From Sphingobium sp. AS12 (GTDB lineage Bacteria; Pseudomonadota; Alphaproteobacteria; Sphingomonadales; Sphingomonadaceae), in NCBI RefSeq assembly GCF_019097845.1, contig NZ_JAHRGM010000001.1, positions 124,001-188,000 on the forward strand: 64,000 nt of DNA, given 5' to 3'. Positions 56,328 to 64,000 of the stretch are shown here, in pieces. Positions within the stretch are counted from its first letter, which is position 1, and every line of letters begins with the position of its first letter. Under the pieces are notes generated by a model, which did not search any database, was not told the DNA's origin, and saw nothing but the letters and a program-made list of their open reading frames with translations. The position numbers and the translations under genes are program-made.

Positions 56328-56840
56328 ATGAGCAAGCAGCGCATCGGTGTCTATCCCGGCACATTCGATCCCATCACATTGGGGCATATGGACATCATCC
56401 GGCGCGGCGCGAAGCTGGTCGACCGGCTGGTCATCGGGGTGACCACCAATATCAGCAAGTCGCCGATGTTCAGCGATGAAGAGCGGCTGGAAATGGTGCG
56501 GCGCGAATGTGCCGGGATCGACGCGGACATCGTTGTCGTCGGTTTCAATTCGCTGCTGATGGACTTTGCCGAATCGCAGGGGGCCAGCGTCATCATCCGC
56601 GGGCTGCGCGCGGTCGCCGACTTTGAATATGAATATCAGATGGCGGGCATGAACCAGCAGATCAATGCACGTGTCGAAACCGTGTTTCTGATGGCCGACG
56701 TGTGCCTGCAACCGATCGCGTCCCGGCTGGTCAAGGAAATCGCGCTTTATGGCGGGCCGATCCATAAATTTGTCGGGCCGGCGGTGCGTGACGAGGTGGT
56801 GGCGCGGGTTGAAAAACTGGGGCGCAAAGGCAGCGCTTAA
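56328..56840 (+). CDS. coaD: Pantetheine-phosphate adenylyltransferase
   Basis: CoaD catalyses the penultimate step in coenzyme A synthesis. The 170-residue nucleotidyltransferase begins IGVYPGTFDPITLGHMDII, containing the TxGH active site. It has the GFNSLLMDFA and IIRGLRAVADFEYEYQMAGMN substrate regions and the C-terminal SRLVKEIALYGG. It starts five bases after ispA and is likely cotranscribed. Confidence 0.96.
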   Translation: MSKQRIGVYPGTFDPITLGHMDIIRRGAKLVDRLVIGVTTNISKSPMFSDEERLEMVRRECAGIDADIVVVGFNSLLMDFAESQGASVIIRGLRAVADFEYEYQMAGMNQQINARVETVFLMADVCLQPIASRLVKEIALYGGPIHKFVGPAVRDEVVARVEKLGRKGSA

Positions 56841-56920
56841 TACCGCTCAGCCTGCGTTCAGTTGCCAATCGCGATCAGCGCGCTATCAGGACGGCCAAGA
56901 TATTGAGGAAAGTAAGTCCC

Positions 56921-57640
56921 ATGCGTTTCACCTGCGCGCTCAAGACCGTGGCGATCGGCATCGCCCTTACCGCGTCCGGCCTGGCCTATGCCCAGGGCGG
57001 CGGCAGCAAGGGCGATGATATGAAGAAGGCGGAGGCCGCGGCGCGGGCGGCGGAAAATGCCAAGTCGCTGGGCGGCGACCTGACCCCCAAGCTGCCACCG
57101 GCGGTTGTGCCGGCCGACCCGCAGAATATCTGGGACCTGGACCTGTCGAGTGGCGGGCGGGTGCGCATCCAGCTGCGCCCCGACATCGCGCCCGGCCATG
57201 TCGAGCGGATCAAGGAGCTGACGCGGCAGGGCTTTTATAACGGCCTGAAATTCCATCGCGTCATCCCCGGCTTCATGGCGCAGGGTGGCGATCCCAAGGG
57301 TGATGGCACTGGCGGTTCGACCCAGCCGGACCTGAAGGCCGAGTTCAACCCGATGCCGCATCTGCGTGGTACGGTGTCGATGGCGCGGGCGCAGGGGGAG
57401 GACAGCGCTAACAGCCAGTTCTTCATCGTGCTGCTGCCGCGGATGCAGCTGGACAAGAAATATACGGTGTTCGGCCGGGTGATCGAGGGCATGAACTATG
57501 TCGACGCGATCGCGCAGGGCGAACCGCCCGCCAATCCGACCGTGATCTTGCAGGCTTCGATCGAGAGCGATGGCAAGCCGCCGGTGACCGCGCCGGTTGC
57601 GCCAGTCGCGCCGTCGATTATTGGCGCGCCGAAGAAGTAA
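56921..57640 (+). CDS. Periplasmic cyclophilin-type peptidyl-prolyl isomerase
   Basis: A 239-residue secreted protein with a signal peptide ending at AYAQ near residue 25. A linker of about 45 residues is followed by a cyclophilin domain with the active-site segments FHRVIPGFMAQGGDPKGDG, SMARAQGEDSANSQFFI and KKYTVFGRVIEGMNYVD. It ends in a Pro/Ala-rich tail. Such enzymes speed proline isomerisation in folding outer-membrane or periplasmic proteins. The ATG at 56921 follows GAGGAAAG. A 27-bp-arm palindrome separates it from queA. Confidence 0.92.
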   Translation: MRFTCALKTVAIGIALTASGLAYAQGGGSKGDDMKKAEAAARAAENAKSLGGDLTPKLPPAVVPADPQNIWDLDLSSGGRVRIQLRPDIAPGHVERIKELTRQGFYNGLKFHRVIPGFMAQGGDPKGDGTGGSTQPDLKAEFNPMPHLRGTVSMARAQGEDSANSQFFIVLLPRMQLDKKYTVFGRVIEGMNYVDAIAQGEPPANPTVILQASIESDGKPPVTAPVAPVAPSIIGAPKK

Positions 57641-57705
57641 GTGAGAGAAGGGGCTGGTTCGTCCGGCGACCATCCGTTCGCTCTATCATGATTATAGCAC
57701 CGGCT

Positions 57706-57767
57706 GTTCCCGCGAAGGCGGGAACCCAGTCCGGAGGGCGGGACTGGGTTCCCGCCTTCGCGGGAAC
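57706..57767. repeat. Perfect 27-bp inverted repeat (cruciform), family D
   Basis: GTTCCCGCGAAGGCGGGAAC... (57706-57732) and its exact reverse complement (57741-57767) are separated by 8 bases. Each arm itself contains the small hairpin TTCCCGC-GAAG-GCGGGAA, so the element can fold as one long hairpin or a three-way structure. It lies in the 160-base gap between the cyclophilin and queA. Confidence 0.85.
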
Positions 57768-57800
57768 ACTGATAATGGCTGAACAGGGCAGCGTCCTACC

Positions 57801-58832
57801 ATGCGCGTAGATCTTTTCGATTTTGACCTGCCGCCGGAGAATATCGCGCTGCGGCCTGCGTCGCCGCGCGATAGCGCAAGGCTGTTGCTGGTGCCGGGCG
57901 AGGGTGATTTTGCTGACCTGAGCGTGCGTGATCTGCCTTCGCTGCTGCGCGCGGGCGATGTGCTGGTGTTCAACGACACGCGCGTCATTCCCGCCCAGCT
58001 GGAGGGGATGCGCGGCAATGCGCGGATCGGGGCGACGCTGCACAAGCGATTGGGACTGCGCCAGTGGCAGGCCTTTTTGCGTAATGCCAAGCGGGTGCGT
58101 GATGGCGAGCGGATCGATTTCGGGGCGGGGGTGACGGCGATTGCCGGACCGCGCGACGATGATGGCGGGGTGACGCTGAGTTTCGAGGGTGAGGAGCCGG
58201 TGGAGGTTCTGCTGGAGCGGGCGGGACGGATGCCGCTGCCGCCCTATATCGCCAGCAAGCGCCCGACCGATGAGCGTGACCGAGCCGATTATCAGACGAT
58301 GTTCGCGCGGGAGGATGGCGCGGTGGCAGCGCCTACGGCTGCGCTGCATTTTACCCCGGAATTGATGTCAGCGCTGGCGGAGCGCGGGATCGCGACCGAG
58401 ACGTTGACCCTGCATGTCGGCGCGGGCACCTTCCTGCCGGTCAAGGCGGACGATACCGACGATCATCGGATGCACGCCGAATGGGGGCGGATCGAGGCGG
58501 CGACGGCGGATCGGCTGAATGCCGCGCGGGCGGCGGGGGGGCGGCTGATCGCGGTTGGCACCACCAGCCTGCGCCTGCTGGAAAGCGCGGCGGGGGAGGA
58601 CGGGATCATCCGGGCCTTTGCCGATGAGACCCGCATTTTCATCACGCCAGGCTACCGGTTCCGGGCGATTGACGGGCTGATGACCAATTTCCATCTGCCC
58701 AAATCGACCTTGTTCATGCTCGTCAGTGCGCTGATGGGGACCGAGCGGATGCGCGCGGCCTATGACCATGCGATCGGGTCGGGCTATCGTTTTTACAGTT
58801 ATGGCGATTCTTCGCTGTTGTTGCCCGGATGA
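57801..58832 (+). CDS. queA: S-adenosylmethionine:tRNA ribosyltransferase-isomerase
   Basis: QueA adds the cyclopentene ring precursor to preQ1 in tRNA during queuosine synthesis. The 343-residue protein starts [20 protein letters not shown] and has [58 protein letters not shown] and [20 protein letters not shown], all diagnostic. It is likely transcribed from the palindrome-containing upstream gap. The tgt gene, often adjacent, is not in the window. Confidence 0.96.
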   Translation: MRVDLFDFDLPPENIALRPASPRDSARLLLVPGEGDFADLSVRDLPSLLRAGDVLVFNDTRVIPAQLEGMRGNARIGATLHKRLGLRQWQAFLRNAKRVRDGERIDFGAGVTAIAGPRDDDGGVTLSFEGEEPVEVLLERAGRMPLPPYIASKRPTDERDRADYQTMFAREDGAVAAPTAALHFTPELMSALAERGIATETLTLHVGAGTFLPVKADDTDDHRMHAEWGRIEAATADRLNAARAAGGRLIAVGTTSLRLLESAAGEDGIIRAFADETRIFITPGYRFRAIDGLMTNFHLPKSTLFMLVSALMGTERMRAAYDHAIGSGYRFYSYGDSSLLLPG

Positions 58833-58865
58833 TCCGGCGCACATTTCTGTGCTAGGCGGGGCGTC

Positions 58866-59444
58866 ATGAGCAAGCAGGCGGGAAGCGAGGACGGGGTGCG
58901 ATCGCGGCGCGACGAGATACTCGCGGTCGCGGCGCAGCTGTTCGCGCGCAAGGGTTATCGCGGCACGTCGATGCGCGACATTGGCGAAGCGTCCGGGGTG
59001 CTGGGCGGGTCGCTCTATCACCATATCAAGTCCAAGGACGCACTGTTCGTTGAGCTGCATAATGGCGCGCTGGACGCGGCGGAAGCGCGGATCGTAGCCG
59101 CGGTGGCGGCAGCGGGCGATCCGTGGGACAGGCTGGAGGCAGCGTGTGTGGCGCTGCTGGATGTGCAGTTGGCGCCCGATTCGCTGACCATGCCGATGAT
59201 GAATGATTTTCGCGAAGTACCCGATGATGTCCGGGCGCAACTGGTGGCACGGCGCGACCGGTTCGAAGGGCTGTTCCGGGCGATCGTGGCGGACCTGCCC
59301 TTGCCCGCCGGGATCGACCGGTCAGTCTATCGCAACCTGCTCCTGTCGCAGCTCAATGCGGCGGCGGACTGGTTCCGGCCCGGTCGCCTCAGTCCGCGCG
59401 AGATTGCCGTTCAAGTCGCGCGGATCTTCCGGCACGAGGGTTAG
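58866..59444 (+). CDS. TetR family transcriptional regulator
   Basis: A 192-residue regulator. Residues about 11-60 form the TetR helix-turn-helix (SRRDEILAVAAQLFARKGYRGTSMRDIGEASGVLGGSLYHHIKSKDALF, read as helices 1 to 4). The C-terminal domain of about 130 residues is the ligand-binding part, in which acyl-CoA-responsive types are common, though no ligand can be read here. It follows queA by 33 bases but is probably unrelated to it. It is convergent with the LysR gene across the family A inverted repeat. Its target genes are not evident. Confidence 0.88.
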   Translation: MSKQAGSEDGVRSRRDEILAVAAQLFARKGYRGTSMRDIGEASGVLGGSLYHHIKSKDALFVELHNGALDAAEARIVAAVAAAGDPWDRLEAACVALLDVQLAPDSLTMPMMNDFREVPDDVRAQLVARRDRFEGLFRAIVADLPLPAGIDRSVYRNLLLSQLNAAADWFRPGRLSPREIAVQVARIFRHEG

Positions 59445-59450
59445 AATGGT

Positions 59451-59559
59451 ATGACTTCAGGGTGAAACTCCCCACCTCCGTTCGTTTCGAGCGAAGTCGA
59501 GAAACGTGGTGCACAGGTTTCTCGACTTCGCTCGAAACGAACGGATAAATGTAAGTCAT
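59451..59559. repeat. Family A repeat, complete inverted pair
   Basis: Two copies of the 28-29 base unit (CCGTTCGTTTCGAGCGAAGT... and its reverse complement, 59478-59506 and 59517-59544) face each other around TGGTGCACAG. Beyond them lie ATGACTT (59451) and AAGTCAT (59553), which extend the symmetry. It separates the convergent TetR and LysR genes and may act as a bidirectional terminator. Single or partial copies occur at 1, 1403 and 15413. Confidence 0.85.
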
Positions 59560-59565
59560 CCCGCC

Positions 59566-60453
59566 TTAGTCCCGCCGCGCCAGCGCCACGGGCAGTTCGC
59601 TGCGCAACAGGTCGAGCAGGCCGGTGATTTTGGGCAGGAGATGGCGACGCTGGGGATAGACGGCCCAGATGGGTTCGTCCTCCATCGCGAAATCGGCGAG
59701 GAGGGGCACCAGTGCGCCGGATGCGATATGGGGCAGGACGTAAAATTCGGGCAGCTGGCATATGCCCATTCCCGCGACCGCCGCCTGCGCCACCGCCGCG
59801 CCGCTGTTGCAGCGCCAGCGGCCGCGCGGACGGATGGTTTCGACCCGGCCCCAGGAGCGGAACTGCCAGCTGGTCGATGTGCCGATCAGGCAGTCATGAT
59901 GGGCCAGGTCGGCAATGGCGTTGGGCGTGCCGTGCGCGGCGAGATAGGCAGGCGCGGCGCAGGTGTAGAGGGTGCGCGAGGCTATGCGGGTGCCGATCAG
60001 CCGGCTGTCGGCCAGCGTGCCGGTGCGGATCGCCATGTCATAGCCTTCGCCGATCAGGTCCACCAGACGGTTGGTCAGCTCTATCGTGACAGTGAGCTTG
60101 ACATAGCGCGTGGCAAATTGCCGGACGATGGGGGCGATGAAGCGCTCGCCCATCGCGGTCGAGCAGGTGATGCGTAAATCGCCCTGTGGCTCGGCCCCTT
60201 CGCTGATGAGGGCGATGGCCTCGTCCCGTTCAGTGACGATGCGGCTGCAATGGTCGTAGAAGAGGCGGCCCGTGTCGGTCAGTCGGACGGTGCGGGTGGT
60301 GCGGTGGAAGAGCGGGCGCTGCACCCGGTTTTCCAGCGCGGCGATGGCGCGGCTCATATGGGTGGTGGAGAGGCCGAGCGCGTCGGCCCCGCCCTTGAAA
60401 CTGCCGGTGGTCGCCACGGCGACAAATTCGTCGATCCCATCCCAGCCGCGCAT
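59566..60453 (-). CDS. LysR family transcriptional regulator
   Basis: A 295-residue LysR-type regulator. The N-terminal helix-turn-helix spans about residues 5-60 (DEFVAVATTGSFKGGADALGLSTTHMSRAIAALENRVQRPLFHRTTRTVRLT in consecutive segments), and the periplasmic-binding-like sensor domain spans about residues 85-290. It is divergent from frmA with about 100 bases between the start codons, so regulation of the formaldehyde operon or of itself is the simplest inference. A TTAT-N5-ATAA dyad lies in that gap. Its effector cannot be named. Confidence 0.9.
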   Translation of the reverse strand: MRGWDGIDEFVAVATTGSFKGGADALGLSTTHMSRAIAALENRVQRPLFHRTTRTVRLTDTGRLFYDHCSRIVTERDEAIALISEGAEPQGDLRITCSTAMGERFIAPIVRQFATRYVKLTVTIELTNRLVDLIGEGYDMAIRTGTLADSRLIGTRIASRTLYTCAAPAYLAAHGTPNAIADLAHHDCLIGTSTSWQFRSWGRVETIRPRGRWRCNSGAAVAQAAVAGMGICQLPEFYVLPHIASGALVPLLADFAMEDEPIWAVYPQRRHLLPKITGLLDLLRSELPVALARRD

Positions 60454-60463
60454 GGATTATCCC

Positions 60464-60476
60464 TTATATGAAATAA
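60464..60476. promoter_or_regulatory. LysR-type box candidate
   Basis: TTATATGAAATAA is a T-N11-A dyad (TTAT-N5-ATAA) 11 bases from the LysR gene start and about 80 from frmA, the usual place for a divergent LysR site. It is short and the region is AT-rich, so chance is possible. Confidence 0.35.
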
Positions 60477-60554
60477 TGAATTGCAAAAATCCTTCCTTAT
60501 CGCGCGGGTGGGATATTGCTAGGGCAAGGCAGCATCATATCAGGAGCTTCCCCC

Positions 60555-61664
60555 ATGAAAACCCGCGCCGCCGTCGCCTTTGAAGCCAAGAAGCCGCTGG
60601 AGATTGTCGAAGTCGATCTGGAAGGGCCGAAAGCGGGCGAAGTACTGGTAGAAATCATGGCGACGGGCATCTGCCATACCGACGCCTATACGCTCGACGG
60701 GTTCGACAGCGAGGGCATCTTCCCGTCGATCCTGGGGCATGAGGGCGCGGGGATCGTGCGCGAAGTCGGGCCGGGCGTCACCAGCGTGAAGCCGGGCGAC
60801 CATGTGATCCCGCTCTACACGCCCGAATGTCGCCAGTGCAAAAGCTGCCTGAGCGGCAAGACCAACCTGTGCACCGCGATCCGCGCGACGCAGGGCAAGG
60901 GGCTGATGCCGGACGGGACGACACGCTTTTCCTACAAGGGCCAGCCTATCTTTCACTATATGGGCTGTTCGACCTTCTCCAACTTCACCGTTTTGCCCGA
61001 AATCGCGGTCGCGAAAATCCGCGAGGACGCGCCGTTCGACAAGAGCTGCTATATCGGCTGCGGCGTGACCACGGGCGTGGGCGCGGTGGTGAACAGCGCC
61101 AAGGTGACGCCGGGGTCCAACGTCATCATCTTCGGGCTGGGCGGCATTGGCCTGAACGTCATTCAGGGCGCAAAGCTGGTCGGCGCGGACATGATCATCG
61201 GCGTCGATATCAATGACAGCAAGGAAGAATGGGGCCGCCGGTTCGGCATGACCCACTTCGTCAATCCCAACAAGGTGGAGGGCGACATCGTCCAGCATCT
61301 GGTCGCGCTGACCGATGGCGGGGCGGACTATACGTTCGATTGCACCGGCAATACCGGGGTGATGCGCACCGCGCTGGAGGCGTGCCATCGCGGCTGGGGC
61401 GAGAGTATCATCATTGGCGTTGCGGAAGCGGGCAAGGAAATCAGCACCCGCCCGTTCCAGCTGGTGACTGGCCGGGTATGGAAGGGTAGCGCGTTCGGCG
61501 GGGCCAAGGGGCGGACCGACGTGCCCAAGATCGTCGACTGGTACATGAACGGCAAGATCGAGATCGACCCGATGATCACCCATGTGCTGAGCCTGGAGGA
61601 GATCAACAAGGGGTTCGACCTGATGCACGCGGGCGAGAGCATCCGCAGCGTTGTCGTATTCTGA
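60555..61664 (+). CDS. frmA: S-(hydroxymethyl)glutathione dehydrogenase / class III alcohol dehydrogenase
   Basis: This zinc-dependent dehydrogenase oxidises the formaldehyde-glutathione adduct to S-formylglutathione. The 369-residue protein has catalytic zinc ligands in [26 protein letters not shown] and [10 protein letters not shown]. The structural zinc cysteines are in [17 protein letters not shown], and the NAD loop is [19 protein letters not shown]. These features are specific for class III ADH. The ATG at 60555 follows AGGAGC. With fghA downstream it forms the glutathione-dependent formaldehyde detoxification pathway. Confidence 0.97.
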   Translation: MKTRAAVAFEAKKPLEIVEVDLEGPKAGEVLVEIMATGICHTDAYTLDGFDSEGIFPSILGHEGAGIVREVGPGVTSVKPGDHVIPLYTPECRQCKSCLSGKTNLCTAIRATQGKGLMPDGTTRFSYKGQPIFHYMGCSTFSNFTVLPEIAVAKIREDAPFDKSCYIGCGVTTGVGAVVNSAKVTPGSNVIIFGLGGIGLNVIQGAKLVGADMIIGVDINDSKEEWGRRFGMTHFVNPNKVEGDIVQHLVALTDGGADYTFDCTGNTGVMRTALEACHRGWGESIIIGVAEAGKEISTRPFQLVTGRVWKGSAFGGAKGRTDVPKIVDWYMNGKIEIDPMITHVLSLEEINKGFDLMHAGESIRSVVVF

Positions 61665-61705
61665 CAAGAATCTGGCATAACATTCTGGTATAAAGGGGAG
61701 TATTT

Positions 61706-62092
61706 ATGGCTATCTTCACGCATGTCTGCCTTGGCGCGCTCGATCTGCCTGCGTCCAAAGCCTTTTATGACGCCGCGCTGGGCAAGCTGGGCATCGCCAA
61801 TCTTGGCCCGATGGGGGACGCGGCGTTCCTCTATGGCAAGGATAGCCCGGAATTCATCGTGCTGAAGCCTGCCAACGGCGCGCCAGCGACCTATGCCAAT
61901 GGCGGCACGCTGGGTTTCCTGGCGGAAAACCGGGCCCAGGTCCGCGCTTTCCATGAAGCCGGGCTGGCCCAGGGCGGCGTCGATGAAGGCGAGCCGGGGC
62001 CGCGCGCCTTCACGCCGACCGCTTATGCCGCCTATCTGCGCGATCCGGCCGGTAACAAGGTCTGCGCCTATTGCTTCGCTGACGGCGAATGA
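61706..62092 (+). CDS. VOC (glyoxalase/bleomycin resistance) family protein
   Basis: A 128-residue single VOC domain: FTHVCLGALDLPASKAFYDAALGKLGI at the start and AAYLRDPAGNKVCAYCF at the end, with candidate metal ligands His5 and a late glutamate or cysteine not fixed. VOC proteins bind metals and act on diverse substrates. It lies between frmA and fghA, with its stop overlapping the fghA ATG, so it is part of the operon. A role in spontaneous adduct formation or carrier binding is speculation. GGGGAG at 61695 is its ribosome-binding site. Confidence 0.85.
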   Translation: MAIFTHVCLGALDLPASKAFYDAALGKLGIANLGPMGDAAFLYGKDSPEFIVLKPANGAPATYANGGTLGFLAENRAQVRAFHEAGLAQGGVDEGEPGPRAFTPTAYAAYLRDPAGNKVCAYCFADGE

Positions 62093-62964
62093 GCGGCACG
62101 GGCGTGATGGAAACGGTCTCGGAAAATCGCGCCTTTGGCGGGGTGCAGGGCGTGTATCGCCATGCATCCGCCAGCACCGGCACGGACATGGTCTTTTCCG
62201 TGTTCGTGCCGCCGCATGAGGCGGGGGCGACGCTGCCGGTGGTCTGGTATCTGTCGGGGCTGACCTGCACCCATGCCAATGTGACCGAGAAAGGCGAGTT
62301 TCGCGCGATCTGCGCGGAACTGGGGCTGATCTTCGTTGCGCCCGATACGTCGCCGCGGGGCGAAGGCGTGGCTGACGATCCCGATGGCGCTTATGATTTC
62401 GGGCTGGGCGCCGGTTTTTACGTTGATGCGACCGAGGCGCCCTTCGCGGCGCATTACAAGATGTGGTCCTATGTGACGGAAGAACTGCCCGCGCTGATCG
62501 CGACGGAATTTCCGGCCGATATGGCGCGGCAGTCGATCATGGGCCATTCGATGGGCGGGCATGGGGCGCTGACCATCGGGCTGACTTATCCTGAGCGGTT
62601 CAGCGCGGTGTCGGCCTTCGCGCCGATCGTCGCGCCAAGCCAAGTGCCGTGGGGGTGCAAGGCGCTGGGCGGCTATCTGGGCGACGACAAGGCGGCATGG
62701 CGCAAGCATGATGCGGTCGCGCTGATCGAGGATGGCGCGCGGATCGATGCGCTGCTGGTCGATCAGGGCGGGGCGGATGCGTTTCTGGACAAGGAATTGC
62801 GGCCGGACCTGCTGCGCGCTGCGTGCGAGGCGGCGGGGATCGACCTGACGCTGAGCGTGCGGGATGGCTATGACCATAGCTATTATTTCATCTCCACCTT
62901 CATGGCGGATCAGCTGCGCTGGCACGCCGCGCGACTGGGCGCGAAATCTGGGGAACAGGCATGA
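62089..62964 (+). CDS. fghA: S-formylglutathione hydrolase
   Basis: This serine esterase hydrolyses S-formylglutathione to formate and glutathione, the step after FrmA. The 291-residue alpha/beta hydrolase has LPVVWYLSGLTCTHANVTEKG, the nucleophile Ser in IMGHSMGGHGAL, and the catalytic His in DGYDHSYYFI. These match esterase-D-type S-formylglutathione hydrolases. The start overlaps the VOC stop and the stop overlaps the SnoaL-like start, both as ATGA. The first six residues may be dispensable (an ATG at 62107 also exists). Confidence 0.96.
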   Translation: MSGTGVMETVSENRAFGGVQGVYRHASASTGTDMVFSVFVPPHEAGATLPVVWYLSGLTCTHANVTEKGEFRAICAELGLIFVAPDTSPRGEGVADDPDGAYDFGLGAGFYVDATEAPFAAHYKMWSYVTEELPALIATEFPADMARQSIMGHSMGGHGALTIGLTYPERFSAVSAFAPIVAPSQVPWGCKALGGYLGDDKAAWRKHDAVALIEDGARIDALLVDQGGADAFLDKELRPDLLRAACEAAGIDLTLSVRDGYDHSYYFISTFMADQLRWHAARLGAKSGEQA

Positions 62965-63359
62965 GCGACGCGCTGTTGCGGGACTACTATGCCGCGTTCA
63001 ATCGCGGCGACAGCGCGGCGATGCTGGCGCTGCTGACCGACGATGTGGTGCATGAGCCGAGCCAGGGCGCGGTGCGCAAGGGGAAGGCGGCGTTCGCCGA
63101 TTTTCTCGACCATATGAACCGTCGCTATAGCGAGGCCGTCATCGGCCCGGTGTTTCTGACATCGGCGGACGGCGCGCGGGCAGCGGCGGAGTTCATGCTG
63201 GAGGGCGAATATCTGGTGACGGACGGCGATCTGCCGGCGGCGTCAGGGCAGCGTTACCGGCTGCGGGTCGGTGCTTTTTTCGAGATCCGCGAGGGGAAGA
63301 TCGCGCGGGTGAGCAATCATTATAATCTGGCGGACTGGCTGGCGCAGGTGGGTGGCTGA
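62961..63359 (+). CDS. NTF2/SnoaL-like protein
   Basis: A 132-residue protein of the NTF2-like fold: LLRDYYAAFNRGDSAAMLALLTDDVVHEP at the start, then FADFLDHMNRRYSE, and YRLRVGAFFEIREGKIARVSNHYNLADWL at the end. Members include ketosteroid isomerases and many small binding proteins. It is the last gene of the frmA operon, coupled to fghA by an ATGA overlap. Its role there is unknown. A hairpin terminator follows before the convergent ilvD. Confidence 0.82.
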   Translation: MSDALLRDYYAAFNRGDSAAMLALLTDDVVHEPSQGAVRKGKAAFADFLDHMNRRYSEAVIGPVFLTSADGARAAAEFMLEGEYLVTDGDLPAASGQRYRLRVGAFFEIREGKIARVSNHYNLADWLAQVGG

Positions 63360-63389
63360 CGTTGTGCCTGCGGCACGCCCCCACCCCAA

Positions 63390-63411
63390 CCCCTCCCCTG
63401 AAGGGGAGGGG
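63390..63411. terminator. GC-rich hairpin between frm operon and ilvD
   Basis: CCCCTCCCC-TGAA-GGGGAGGGG, a perfect 9-bp stem between two convergent stop codons, with only three T on the plus side. It belongs to the CCTCCCC-containing palindromes seen at 52063 and 54504 and probably terminates both transcripts. Confidence 0.65.
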
Positions 63412-63421
63412 CTTTGATTGA

Positions 63422-64000
63422 TTACTTCTCGATCTGGCTGACATCCCGCACCGCGCCCTTGGCGGCGTTGGTGGTCATGGCGGCATAGGCGCGCAGGGCT
63501 GGGGAGACTTCGCGCTTGCGGCCAAAGGGCTTCCACGCCTTGACGCCCATTTTCTCCATTTCGGCGCGGCGTTCGGCCAGCACGGCGTCATCAATGTCCA
63601 GTTTGATGACGCGATTGGGGATGTCGATGACGATCGGGTCGCCGGTCTGGACCAGCGCGATCAGGCCGCCTTCGGCTGCTTCGGGCGAGACATGGCCGAT
63701 CGACAGGCCCGACGTGCCGCCGGAGAAGCGCCCGTCGGTGATGAGGGCACATGCTTTGCCGAGACCTTTCGATTTCAGATAGCTGGTCGGGTAAAGCATT
63801 TCCTGCATACCGGGGCCGCCCTTTGGCCCTTCATAGCGGATGACGACGACGTCGCCGGCCTTGACCTCATTGCCCAAAATGCCCGCGACCGAGGCGTCCT
63901 GGCTTTCATAGACGCGCGCGGTGCCGTGGAAGGTGAGGATCGAATCGTCCACGCCCGCCGTCTTGACGATGCAGCCTTCGGGCGCGAGGTTGCCGTAGAG
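63422..64000 (-). CDS. ilvD: Dihydroxy-acid dehydratase, C-terminal part
   Basis: IlvD dehydrates dihydroxy acids in branched-chain amino acid synthesis. Only the last 192 residues lie in the window; the gene continues past its right edge. The visible part has [73 protein letters not shown] and the C-terminal [20 protein letters not shown] end ([18 protein letters not shown]). It is intact as far as seen. The conserved iron-sulfur cysteines lie mostly outside the window. Confidence 0.95.
   Translation of the reverse strand, partial: LYGNLAPEGCIVKTAGVDDSILTFHGTARVYESQDASVAGILGNEVKAGDVVVIRYEGPKGGPGMQEMLYPTSYLKSKGLGKACALITDGRFSGGTSGLSIGHVSPEAAEGGLIALVQTGDPIVIDIPNRVIKLDIDDAVLAERRAEMEKMGVKAWKPFGRKREVSPALRAYAAMTTNAAKGAVRDVSQIEK

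Overview
This 64 kb window is high-GC chromosomal DNA from an alphaproteobacterium of the order Sphingomonadales, most likely Sphingomonadaceae (Sphingobium- or Sphingomonas-like). The evidence is the protein sequences, the gene orders mdh-sucD-sucA-sucB-lpd and rpsB-tsf-pyrH-frr-uppS-cdsA-dxr-rseP-bamA-ompH-fabZ, GTTC-N7-GTTC and GGAAC-N17-CGTT type regulatory sequences, and several families of GC-rich intergenic palindromes. I found no rRNA, tRNA, CRISPR array, insertion sequence, prophage or obviously broken gene. Almost everything is housekeeping, densely packed, and often translationally coupled by ATGA, GTGA or TTGA overlaps.

Layout. 0-5 kb: a surface-molecule cluster with a flippase, a nucleotidyltransferase, a HIT protein, a CDP-alcohol phosphotransferase and a CDP-glycerol-type polyol-phosphate transferase. 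5-15.4 kb: central carbon metabolism with sdhB (without sdhCDA), a thioesterase, zapE, then mdh, sucD (without sucC), sucA, sucB and lpd, closed by a terminator. 15.4-22.5 kb: an enoyl-CoA hydratase and a phosphatase, then glmU, a metallophosphoesterase and glmS, with glmS bracketed by a VapBC-like and a HicAB-like toxin-antitoxin module. 22.5-27.6 kb: an ExbD-like orphan, a GNAT/nitrilase fusion, icd, and the psd-pssA pair for phosphatidylethanolamine. 27.6-39.5 kb: translation, isoprenoid, phospholipid and outer-membrane assembly genes from rpsB to rpmE. 39.6-48 kb: aroKB, an uncharacterised secreted protein, xerD, accA, an M48 protease and two orphan Flp pilins. 48-55 kb: mutT, bfd-bfr, DUF418, bioC, DUF3052, DUF559, purL and a MliC-like lipoprotein. 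55-64 kb: xseB-ispA-coaD, a cyclophilin, queA, two regulators, a glutathione-dependent formaldehyde oxidation operon (frmA, VOC, fghA, SnoaL) and the 3' end of ilvD.

The most notable signals lie outside the core genes. (1) Between a 75-residue single-span membrane protein and rpsB there is a GTTC-N7-GTTC LexA-type box over the likely -10 of a promoter facing the membrane protein, which makes it a candidate SOS-controlled small protein. (2) The 0-5 kb cluster could make a phospho-polyol surface product, with a free-standing nucleotidyltransferase and a CDP-alcohol transferase whose own N-terminal domain lacks the nucleotidyltransferase signature. (3) A 128-bp inverted element keeps its internal hairpins through paired base changes and supplies the start codon of a DUF559 gene. 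(4) glmS lies directly behind a toxin-antitoxin module with its own operator. Functional names rest on my recognition of motifs and families; no database search was possible.
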